Virus record (IMG/VR): IMGVR_UViG_3300032050_000758
Location: 1 to 24,927 of that record
From: a virus
Reading direction: 5' to 3' (one strand)
Length of the DNA: 24,927 nucleotides
Below, one piece after another: positions 10,101 to 16,900 of the stretch (position 1 is its first letter; the number at the start of each line of letters is the position of its first letter). The position numbers and the translations under genes were made by a program. A model generated the notes under the pieces. It was not told the origin of the DNA. It searched no databases and saw only the letters and a program-made list of their open reading frames with translations.

Positions 10101-10422
10101 GTGGTGGCAAGAACGATTGGGCTGCGGGCTTTTGTGCTATTGGAGTAGCTGGAGTAGGAGCTACTTGCTGCGTTGGTCGTAAAGCAGGATTTATATTTTG
10201 TGCGGCTGGGGGGTTAGCCGCTAAACGTGCAAGTTTTTGAGTTTCTGCATCGAGTTCAGGTGCGGGAGCAGGAGCAGGAGCGGGAGCTAGGGCAGCAACG
10301 GGGGCAGGGGCGGGAGCAGGTTGGCCTTGACTTCCTAAAAACCCAAGGATTTTTGCCTTAGCCGCAGCCGCATCGTCTGTATCAATATCATAATGCAGAC
10401 CTTTGTATTCGTAGATTGGCAT
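4102..10422 (-). CDS. Giant polyvalent-type virion protein with HExxH metallopeptidase-like site
   Basis: The 2106-residue protein is the last gene of the minus-strand block. Its start has an AAGGTAGG Shine-Dalgarno inside the end of the upstream gene. An N-terminal motif (YEYKGLHYDID, about residues 4-14) precedes an Ala/Pro low-complexity stretch. At about 365-390 is an alanine/glycine-rich region with QE and QEG repeats. A long charged, coiled-coil-like part follows to about 860. HEALH (964-968) is a zincin-type zinc motif, and E1038 in NPHEFVSYG is a possible third ligand. Near the C-terminus hydrophobic segments at about 1748-1768 and 1781-1815 may cross or insert into a membrane, followed by a basic tail. 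Multi-domain giants like this occur in phages as polyvalent or internal virion proteins ejected with the DNA. That role, and protease activity, are inferred. The PLxRFG-type giants are the closest group I can name, without certainty. Confidence 0.7.
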   Translation of the reverse strand: MPIYEYKGLHYDIDTDDAAAAKAKILGFLGSQGQPAPAPAPVAALAPAPAPAPAPELDAETQKLARLAANPPAAQNINPALRPTQQVAPTPATPIAQKPAAQSFLPPPAPKPEPDRSFSPIEEASKAVVSAATIGIPSSVEQFKLAGSADVLGNTIQRLQLLDQIDKGQIKSPNELPRDPQARMYFASNPEVRGRLRDSITKDLTNNKEFVNASLGLLSQYQRENQKYKPRQEKVLEVESAADFGNWLASSIGSGAVYAIPSIIAAITTKQPGLLALGTGMGYSEAVSNRLEAMAAELKTLPPEERAARVAQRLQETDDVNLAVAISSGALDLVLGPAAKVAKEGVKGFIKSAGRAGAAKELVKEFPKQFGQEFVAGAGQEGAQAAGKVQTGERKNFATLQTAKEMFESGAKEGVGSIAPTAGLGAINIATTPGAPKAATEEKEKIEPIFESETEQEQPAPPVDKRQALKDALAKRRKPAAEEQSAPATVVSEAAPIKEQATPEQIKEAAAILERRGFDPDDALRIATARLGGTPEVTQTNAPIEEGAEDATKPISEAGGESPALSAQSTDNVSATTGVREAERDGVVSTRADVTESTEREGSKPVAVTDEEAYAKRTKDDTTAPAYSDTDARIKRIADRYEQAGDTGTAMLVRDIPNKRRPSLVETAELEIDQDQIFKERAEKASTETKIETKGADVGTETTETVKTTQEGQAASTAGEVSKGKRGRPKADITEEQRAEKDKARTEARADYMKGERALPKLQADLDKANAPIDETNIADDEGLKNAENDKRAAKRNAINAMLDLEAKHRGTALGNRVKAALADRSKISQKEYDDVVAGRKYKAQERINKSSASNDEVEAADEGFNKAKNAAQALTRVIKTGTGFQKFLAKRLRSLVAGVNFVVVEETDPLPEQLSRHQEAWGNDNSRARGVYFENTATGERTIFVRGASAGSFQGINNTTVLHEALHAALQQKLELALLAVQRGFSGDAKLVRAYNDLIAVMNNAKDEYNRLANLGELPAEMYYLKTVSGVFSNPHEFVSYGMTDPFFQKFLMGAYGFEEETGFFNRFVDALREMLGMATDTINALSDLIVVTDKLVSSKLTPTMKMIAKADKANAIREARVGKVYTQTPKMPEESTAVIQETQADIEERVQYHLEQIQRSRDAEEAAKNASLLFALRDPKKILPAINRLWKSMDRVQVKTVLAQMNIDVSASWGSSYVPELANTNVLMQKMAGLTNILLESAADISTDAMRVFSKNPGEMRKIENVALAATLAKIDPADKSAKVRSPKLDAMFNGLTEGGQRVYTEMRDHLNDMTDYYMLLLEESINKENIPEDGKALIMARIKQIYEASKRITPYFALTREGPYWLSVKKGLGGEREFWMRPSLAERDALAEQFVADGIPKNYITTGNNVADLRKETYQKSDLLKDVFTAIENVKDTDPKAKENLKDAVYELYLRTMPENSFRGQFSERQNVTGFSTDVLRGFNETAVKMAVQLSRLKYGPQLRLSISAARDSAKGRPEVEVFIDDMERRVVSELNPRERDGFDTFATIMNRLSAITYLSGPSTALIQPISILQTGVVILGARHGFAQAFTEIGKMSKFWDEFAVTKKRLDGTTAWVMPTIENSKALNLNEEEKRAVQQMRLRAVTASTYASELFEFNVKSTEEVMSKTEKAKVAAASVTFGLLHSADRMAREIVWIASYRLNRKKGKTFEEAVDQAVIDTNESQGNFSEYAKPAIMKAPGGRLALQFMTFALNIMVLLIRNFYRMIAGLNGEGRAEAFKIFFGVLSSTALIAGVTGLPFYGVVMALLSFAWEDKERPQGLKDLDRDTWFTQVYLPEVLGDVTIAGYKLGDLSDLVSKGVLNKLTGLDFSSRTSLNNMFFRDIKETQNPREEVIARALERAGPAANMVLNWADAYDAFQQGDTQRGLEKMAPAIARNIIVANKYAKEGAKDTKGAVLAKPEAFDKWDYYGQAIGFRSAPLANAQAVNFKLTAIEKRIENERTDLLNNLDRAYRNKDIKEYAKINKDINERFNRMYPSKRIDEIEKSLETRAEARGKSWRGVEITEQNAPFAYEAGKASRKALREKEIEGAKRIELENMASNRK
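10261..10320 (-). repeat. Ala-Pro low-complexity coding repeat
   Basis: A degenerate run of GGAGCA/GGAGCG-type hexamers encodes alternating Ala-Pro near the N-terminus of the 2106-residue protein (about residues 34-54). It probably acts as an extended linker between the N-terminal motif and the rest of the protein. Confidence 0.75.
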
Positions 10423-10430
10423 TGCCTACC

Positions 10431-11936
10431 TTACTTAATTTTTATTGGGTTGTCTGCCGTACCTGCTTTTGCCGCTGGAGCGGCGGCGGGGGCCGCATCG
10501 GGGTTAGCCGCCATCCACTTTCTTCTCCACTCACGTTCGTACGCATCTTTATCTTTAGCGTCAAGGTAAGGGACGGTAAACTGATGCTTACGCCAGTCTT
10601 CGTTTATGTCTTTTCTTTCACGGGCAGAAACAGCAGGTGCGGCAGCCGACTGTCTGTAAAGGTTAGTTGCCAAAGCTTCAATTTCCGCTTCAGACATGTT
10701 TGGGAATTTTTCTTTTAAACCCGCAGCAATAGCTCTTACACCCCTTTGCTGATCCGTTTCTCTAGGTGTTTTACCAGCAGCGTTTTTGTTTGCGGCTCTA
10801 GTAGCGGCAACATCGCGTGAAGCTTGAGCAGTCTCGTACTTGCCCATGAGGTTAAGGTTACCCGTAACCAGTCGAGCCATAAGATTATTCTTAGACACGC
10901 CCAAGTCTTTAGCAATTTTAGCCAAGTCAATGTCGGCTTTTTGTTCCGCTTTAATGTCACCGTCTTTTTGCGCTTGACGCAGGGCTTGCAACTTGTACTT
11001 AGCTTCGTTTATTAACGAGTCTTGCTTGATCGCGTCTTCACGCAAATCAGCTTTTTCACCCATTAACTTTTCAGCGGAGCCGGTATAGGAGCGAGTAAAC
11101 GCATTGAGCCCACCAAGACCTTTTTGCCCACGAGAGCCTTCACTCCAGTCGGCTAAAGCCCTAGCCACAGCCATCTTTTCGCGTTGCTCAATGTCTGCTT
11201 GTTGTAAAGCACGCTCGGCTGTTTTGGCTTCTTTTAACGAGCCAAGACCTTCTAAATAACTTTTACCAATTGGGCCCCCTTCAACACCGTAATCTTTGGT
11301 TAACTTAGATTCAATGTCTGTTCGTGACCGCACGGGGCGTACGCCTTGTTTCATTAGCGCTTGAATTTGCGGCATGAGTTTCTTCAACTCTGCTTCCGCG
11401 TCGTAACCGGGTTCGTCTTCAACTGCGGCTTCTTCAGCAACTGCAACTTCTTCAGCGGGGGCCTCCTCTGTTTTATTAAGCCCACCACTTTGGAAAGCAA
11501 CAATACCGCCAGAGCCGTACTCAAACATGCTGTCATCGACGGGGAGACTCATTAAGCCACCATCTGCTGCCGTCATAACTTGTTGAGGAGCCCCTTGTTG
11601 CGGTGCTTGCTGAGGAGGCATTTGGGGCGCTTGTTGCGGCGCGGGTTGAGCACCTTGAGGCATACCTTGTTGGGGCATGGGTTGTCCTTGACCTAAAGCA
11701 CCAATACCCATGTTTTGCAGGGCTTGTTTAGGCAGGCTTTGATTTAAAGGTTCGGCAGGTGGCTGCGACTGATTCTGCGCCGACTGCATCTCTTTATTGA
11801 TTTCGCTAATACGAGCAAGCGCCATAAATGGAGGCACTTGTGGGTTACCTCCTTGAGCCGCCGCCGTCAAATACTGGATTGACTGAGGCAGGGGTGGCAG
11901 CTTGTTAAGTCTGTCTTGTACTTGAATTAAATTCAT
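10431..11936 (-). CDS. Gln/Pro-rich virion-type protein with GGLM/GGIVAF motif
   Basis: The 501-residue product is preceded by an AAGGGTAG Shine-Dalgarno, 10 bases after the upstream stop. Residues about 85-120 are a Gln/Pro/Met-rich low-complexity stretch (PQQGMPQ, PPQQAPQQ). A glycine motif follows (AADGGLM, then GSGGIVAF and GG, about 122-153), also present in a related form in the 329-residue protein. Then come a strongly acidic linker and a long Lys/Glu/Ala helical region to about 430. The C-terminus has a charged YEREWRRKW motif and Ala/Pro. There is no enzymatic motif. I remember similar glycine motifs in proteins of uncultured tailed phages near tail genes. Position between other large proteins suggests an internal or ejected virion protein. 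I do not recognise a named family. Confidence 0.6.
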   Translation of the reverse strand: MNLIQVQDRLNKLPPLPQSIQYLTAAAQGGNPQVPPFMALARISEINKEMQSAQNQSQPPAEPLNQSLPKQALQNMGIGALGQGQPMPQQGMPQGAQPAPQQAPQMPPQQAPQQGAPQQVMTAADGGLMSLPVDDSMFEYGSGGIVAFQSGGLNKTEEAPAEEVAVAEEAAVEDEPGYDAEAELKKLMPQIQALMKQGVRPVRSRTDIESKLTKDYGVEGGPIGKSYLEGLGSLKEAKTAERALQQADIEQREKMAVARALADWSEGSRGQKGLGGLNAFTRSYTGSAEKLMGEKADLREDAIKQDSLINEAKYKLQALRQAQKDGDIKAEQKADIDLAKIAKDLGVSKNNLMARLVTGNLNLMGKYETAQASRDVAATRAANKNAAGKTPRETDQQRGVRAIAAGLKEKFPNMSEAEIEALATNLYRQSAAAPAVSARERKDINEDWRKHQFTVPYLDAKDKDAYEREWRRKWMAANPDAAPAAAPAAKAGTADNPIKIK

Positions 11937-11946
11937 ACTGCTACCC

Positions 11947-12930
11947 TTAACCGAGTTTAAGTTTCTTCAACGCATCTTCCAACTGTGTCATACCACCAAA
12001 AGCTTCAACCAACTGACCGATGCCAGACTTAGGCAGGGGTGTATTAGTTACAGTAGAGATAGGCAGACCTTGCAACATGGACTGCAAGTACTGAGTCTTC
12101 TTCATTGGGTCGTCGCGCTGCGCCAAGAATTCATTGTAGTCGGCAGTGATGCCTTCTTGCTCGATACCACGTTCTGCTGCACCTGCGTTAGCCAGCATAT
12201 TGACCAAGTCTTTAGATTGGCCTTGCTCAGTATTAAACTGACCCATGGCTTTATCGTACGCACTTGCGTACCCTTGGCCGACAGTTTTGTTTTGCTCAGA
12301 CAACAGATTACGGGCTGCTTCAGATTCCATAATAGCCTGACGACCACCACCAAAACCACCAGCTTGTGTAAGCTTGGCTAATCCGGGTTGTAGGTTCAGC
12401 TTAGACTGACGGCGCATCTCTTCCATCTGTGGAGCAAGTACAGATTCCAAGTACGGGTTCATGTACGACTGTGCAATGTTGCTAGGCTGTTGAGATGTTT
12501 GTGGCGGTGTTAGTCCAGCGATACCTTGAGGCTCTGGTGGAAATGAAAGGTAGCCGGTTGAGTTTTGTGGGCCTGAGGTATATATCATATTACCCATGGG
12601 GGGCATAGCGCCGGGGCCAGCAGAAACTGGGCCGCCACCTTGCTGAGGCATAACTGCTGGCTGGCCACCCATACCAGAACTAAAGCTTTGACCCAAATTA
12701 CCGGGGAATGAGAGGTTACCTAAGCCTTGAAACACCTTGTTTTGCAAGTTAGACGTACCTGCGGTCATTGGGCCTTGATAGACTTGATACGGCTCGTTAG
12801 AAATAGCTTGGGCTTTACCCAGCATATTAGTTACATACGGCCCTATGTAATTAGATAGGGTTTGTTCCGACGTGCCGCCAGCGGCGGGCAGTGCTGAAGC
12901 AGCGGTGCTATTAGGTGCAGGTGTAGCCAT
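11947..12930 (-). CDS. Putative DNA-ejection/virion protein, Gln-rich helical
   Basis: The 327-residue product starts after an AAGGAA Shine-Dalgarno. The N-terminus has the pattern YIGPYVTNMLGKAQA followed by EPYQVYQGPMTAG. The middle is Gly/Pro/Met-rich. About residue 155 onward reads SYMNPYLESVLAPQMEEMRR, a Gly-rich turn (AGGFGGGRQAIMESE), and then a long Gln/Ala-rich amphipathic helix. I recognise this pattern from hypothetical proteins of aquatic podovirus-like genomes, always near large virion proteins. Long Ala/Gln-rich helices with a glycine hinge recall P22 gp7/gp16/gp20-type ejection proteins, but that is an analogy and not demonstrated homology. Confidence 0.6.
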   Translation of the reverse strand: MATPAPNSTAASALPAAGGTSEQTLSNYIGPYVTNMLGKAQAISNEPYQVYQGPMTAGTSNLQNKVFQGLGNLSFPGNLGQSFSSGMGGQPAVMPQQGGGPVSAGPGAMPPMGNMIYTSGPQNSTGYLSFPPEPQGIAGLTPPQTSQQPSNIAQSYMNPYLESVLAPQMEEMRRQSKLNLQPGLAKLTQAGGFGGGRQAIMESEAARNLLSEQNKTVGQGYASAYDKAMGQFNTEQGQSKDLVNMLANAGAAERGIEQEGITADYNEFLAQRDDPMKKTQYLQSMLQGLPISTVTNTPLPKSGIGQLVEAFGGMTQLEDALKKLKLG

Positions 12931-12939
12931 AGTCGTTCC

Positions 12940-13929
12940 TTAAGCGGGTAAGTGCTTGTCTGATTTAGTATCAGCAGCAATGTTTTTGGCCTTTCTACGG
13001 GCCTTCTTAATTCTGTCCATCATTGCGTATAGTTTACGCGCACCAGCCTCTGTTGAGCCATTGCCTAGTTCAGAAACAATACGTGCTGGGATTACAAATT
13101 CACCGTCGGCTAACCGAGCAGGTTGTCTTTTGCCAATCATAGCTGGGATGCTATCAGACACGCCATCACCGGGGCCTTTGAGTAACCGACCGCCATCTGA
13201 GTAACCGCCCAGATTGGCAATGCCGCCACCTGCGTAACCCATTAGACCGCCAGCCGCCGCAACTTCTACAGGAGCAGGGTCAACAACAGCTTCTTCTTTA
13301 ACGGGAGCCGCGCCAGCCTTAGAATACTGCATTGGGCTGAAGTATGTAACACCGCCTGAACCGGGTCGGCGAGCCATCATGTTTGGCCCTAAAGCTGCTT
13401 GATAGCGCTGGTTTACGGTTGCTGCTGGGAGTCCTGTAATACCTGCAATGCGGTCTGGGCTAATACCAAATTCGTTCATGCCGCGAGCAACCATAGCATC
13501 ACTCATGCCGGGACGGGTTATGTAGTCACGAATCTCGCTATCAGAAGGGTTATACGTACCAGCGGGGCCGGTCATAGGCACTGCGTACTGCTGACGTGAC
13601 GCAACTAAATTAGGGATGCTACCTTTGTAACCGCCGGGGCCACCTGTTACACCCATTAATTTGTCGGCTAACGAGCCAATACCAGCAGCGCCTAGAGTCT
13701 TGAGCAAGCCAGAAAGTACGGGGGATTTTTCAAACAACTTTGTAAGGTCTGAAGTATTAAACATATTACCGGATGTGGTGTCACCCGTAGTAGATACGTT
13801 CTGCCAAGACTGCACATCTTCACCGGTGTCAGAGTAACCTACGTCGTCACCGTAACCTATAGTTCCACCATCCGTAGAATAGGAATCAAAGTTAGTGTCG
13901 TCAACACTCCAGTCAATTTCATCACCCAT
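12940..13929 (-). CDS. Virion-type protein sharing a module with the 1622-residue neighbour
   Basis: The 329-residue product has an AAGGAG Shine-Dalgarno overlapping the end of the preceding gene. The N-terminus (about 1-50) is acidic, Gly/Ser/Asp/Thr-rich and looks disordered. GGYKGSIPNL and GSGGVTYFSPMQY are short motifs I have seen in tailed-phage virion proteins. Residues about 128-181 are a copy of the ~54-residue module found twice in the adjacent 1622-residue protein. About 222-250 is a glycine motif (AAGGLM, then GGGI and GG). The C-terminus from about 250 contains GPGDGVSDSIPA, ARLADGEFVIPARIV and NGSTEAGARKLYAMMDR, a pattern common in phage structural-region proteins, and ends in a basic tail. 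Function unknown; a structural or ejection role is inferred from context. Confidence 0.65.
   Translation of the reverse strand: MGDEIDWSVDDTNFDSYSTDGGTIGYGDDVGYSDTGEDVQSWQNVSTTGDTTSGNMFNTSDLTKLFEKSPVLSGLLKTLGAAGIGSLADKLMGVTGGPGGYKGSIPNLVASRQQYAVPMTGPAGTYNPSDSEIRDYITRPGMSDAMVARGMNEFGISPDRIAGITGLPAATVNQRYQAALGPNMMARRPGSGGVTYFSPMQYSKAGAAPVKEEAVVDPAPVEVAAAGGLMGYAGGGIANLGGYSDGGRLLKGPGDGVSDSIPAMIGKRQPARLADGEFVIPARIVSELGNGSTEAGARKLYAMMDRIKKARRKAKNIAADTKSDKHLPA
13387..13548 (-). repeat. Shared ~54-residue module, copy C (in the 329-residue protein)
   Basis: The translated segment aligns over its whole length with the two copies in the neighbouring 1622-residue protein, with one single-residue gap. 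Shared positions include a D-x-(D/E)-I start, (I/V)A-x-x-M, (V/I)(S/T)P-(E/D), a (V/I)/A-T turn, V/I-x-x-RY and AA(L/I). The DNA has diverged, so the copy is old. Confidence 0.75.
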
Positions 13930-13930
13930 G

Positions 13931-16900
13931 TTAGGCTCCTTGCCTTATGATTTCTGCAATTTCTTCGGGGGTCGCAGCGTTGTCACTTGACCCTTCAATC
14001 TTTTTAAGCAATTCTTCGACGTCATTTTCGTCGGTTTTGTCTTTTCGAGCAAGCTCTTCTTCCTCGATTTTTTCACCCTCAGCACCGGCTTTGGTGACGC
14101 TCAGCGCTTTGTACTCTTCTTGCTCCAACTTGCCTGACTTGCTGACCTTTTGCTTCTTAGAGCCAAAGTCTTTGCCGTAATAGAACACGTTGGCCAACTG
14201 AGCCGTACCAAAAGACGATGCCAATGCAGTGGCTTGAGGCCAAGTTAAACCCGTAATTTTGCTTGGAACCTTTGGATTCTTAGGCGGCTTAGGCGGCGGC
14301 TGTTTGGTTGGATCATTGATAATTTTATCAACAATTGGGTCATCTATCAGGGTAGTAACCTTGTCAATTACGTCATCGTCTAAGTCGTCAATAACTTTTT
14401 CTACTTCTTCAATATTAGGTAAATCGGTAGTTATTTTAGTATCTGTGTCTGTGTCTGTGTCCGTGTCTAAGTCTGTGTCTGTGTCTGTGTCTACGTCTGT
14501 GTCCAGCTTGGTGTCCAGCTTGGTGTCTAGCTTAGTGTCTAGCTTAGTGTCCAGCTTGGTGTCTAGCTTAGTGTCCAGCTTAGTGTCTGTAGCTGTGTCA
14601 GCCTTAGTATCTAGCTTGGTGTCTGTAGCTGTGTCAGCCTTAGTGTCCAGCTTGGTGTCTGTAGCTGTGTCAGCCTTAGTGTCCAGCTTGGTGTCTAGCT
14701 TAGTGTCTGTAGCTGTGTCAGCCTTAGTATCTAGCTTGGTGTCTGTAGCTGTGTCAGCCTTAGTATCTAGCTTGGTGTCTAGCTTGGTATCTGTAGCTGT
14801 GTCAGCCTTAGTATCTACATCAGACTTGGTATCAGCAAGTACGTCTGCAAGTGTGTCGGCTTTAGTCTCAGACAGTCCCGCAGTTTCTAGGGCAGCAACA
14901 ACATCTGATTTAGCATCCGCCGCAGCCGCAGTTGCTTTTGCATCGGTTGTGATAGGGGTATCTTTAGCCTTTAAACCAGTCAAATCGCCGATTGTTAAGG
15001 GTTTACCATCACCCGCAGTGCCAATAACTACATCTGGTTGGACTTTAAATTCAGGGCCTTTACCCGTTACGCTAGAACCAAGCACATCACCGACTGTGAC
15101 CGCATTGCCGTCTGTATCAAAGCCAACAGGCGCGTTTAAATTATCAACACTAAACTTAGTATCTGCGCCGCTAGTCTTTGTAAGGTTATGAACAACCGCC
15201 TCGGCCACAACAGTATTGGCAACCGACTGAGCTTGGTTAACGTTCATGCCTGCGTCTTGCATCGTAGTTGCAATCTGCGTACCGGCGTCTGACAAGTTTT
15301 TAGTATTTGCAAGAGTGCTTGCAACTTGAGTCTGCAACTCACCGGCTTTATCGCCAGCTACGGAAGTAAGTATTTCAGAAGAAGCCGCTTGTTCTACCTT
15401 ACTCAGCGCCATTTCGCCCAACTGAATAGAAGCTACAGTGTGTCCAGCAACAGCAGCGCCAGCGGTTGCACCCGTCAAAATGTTATTTACGTTGACCTTG
15501 CCGGTAGCAAAATAGTCTTCAAAGCCTTGGGCTGCGCCTTCTTCTACATACTCTAGCGGCATTTCTTTAGCCGCTGATTTACCTACTGTACTAAGAGTTG
15601 TTTTTTCAACTACGTCACCCGCGGCCCGTTTAATAAACGGAGCATCAACAATAGGGCCAAGCACCGCAGCTACAGTGGCGGAAGCAACAAACGCTTTTTG
15701 ACCCGCAGCATGTGCATTTGCTTCACTCATACCGGCTTTTTCGGCCTTTGCCACAGTGCCGTTGTATCCTGCGCCGCCAGCTTCAACCCCGTTAACAATA
15801 GCGTCGGCAGCAAAGCCTATAAATTTACCGCCCCACTTAGCCGCAGTAGCGCCAGTCAAAATTGGAATAACTTCTTGGATACCTTCTTTAACTACAGCGT
15901 AACCAAAACCAATTGGGTTGTTAATAATGGCTGAAGGTAGGACTTTTAATTTAGCGCCAGCGTCAGACCAGAAATTTCCAGTGTTACCAGCTTTAGCAAT
16001 CTCAGTTACAAACCCTTGTTCTTGCTCTTGAGCTTTGGTACTAACATTATTTGCTCCGTAAGAAGTCAAACCGTTTGCCATACCCGCAAGAAGGCTGTTT
16101 TTGCCAATAGCTCCACTAGCTTTAAGAGCGCCCTCAAGTGCGGATGCTTGTTCACCTGCGGCTGCGGATAATGTACCCGTTACGTTTTTAAACACGGACG
16201 TAATTGCACTGTCAGATTCTTCAGCCGACAGCTTGGCAGTTTTGTTCTGCGCAGCAAGTCTTGCGGTTTCTGCCGTTGATTGGTTAGGAGCGTTACCTAA
16301 TACTAAAGAATTATTTAATGCTGTTAGACGTTTAGTTTCAGCCGAGTTTTGATCTGGCGCAGCAGCAAGTGTTCTAGCAGCCGTATCACCCTGTGCTGCA
16401 ACTGTACTGGATGCGTCAGTTACTGTAGATAAATTAGATGCGTTTAAAGCAGCAATTGCTTTGTCACCGGCGGTAACGTTTAAATCTGGGCGTTCTTCTT
16501 TTGTAGCGGTGCTAAAGCTTTCTACTTTGCCTGTCTTGGGGTTAAACCAATCAAATGTTTTATTCGCGCCAAGTTCTTTACGTGCTAGCGCATACGCATC
16601 ATTAAAGCTACTGCTGGTTCTAATCGTATCCCGCAGTTGGTCGTTTGCGGCGTTTTTATCTTGCGCGCCTTTTAGGTCACCAAACTCAGTATCAATAAGC
16701 GTACTAGCGTCTGTAAGAGTTTTTGCAAGCGCATCCGCACCGCCGAGGTTTAATGTGTCCGGGGTTGTAACTGCATCGCTACCAATAGACGAAACAACAT
16801 CCTTATTGGCAAGGAGTGAGGTAATAGTGTCGGCATCTGTTGCAGCATTGCCGTCTACTAACCCAGCTTTAGTTAGCGTATCTTCTGTGTTTGTACTTGT

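Noticed and set aside
14585-14815. Regularly repeated 19-base motif that looks like a CRISPR array
   Set aside because: Intervals are 36 or 48 bases and are themselves repeat-like, not unique spacers. Everything is in frame in a large protein and no cas genes are present.
14259-15191. 310-codon open frame on the plus strand, Ser/Val-rich
   Set aside because: It is the antisense of the 1622-residue gene. Its length comes from the 12-bp repeat, which keeps every frame open periodically. The protein is low-complexity and the minus-strand frame has full operon context.
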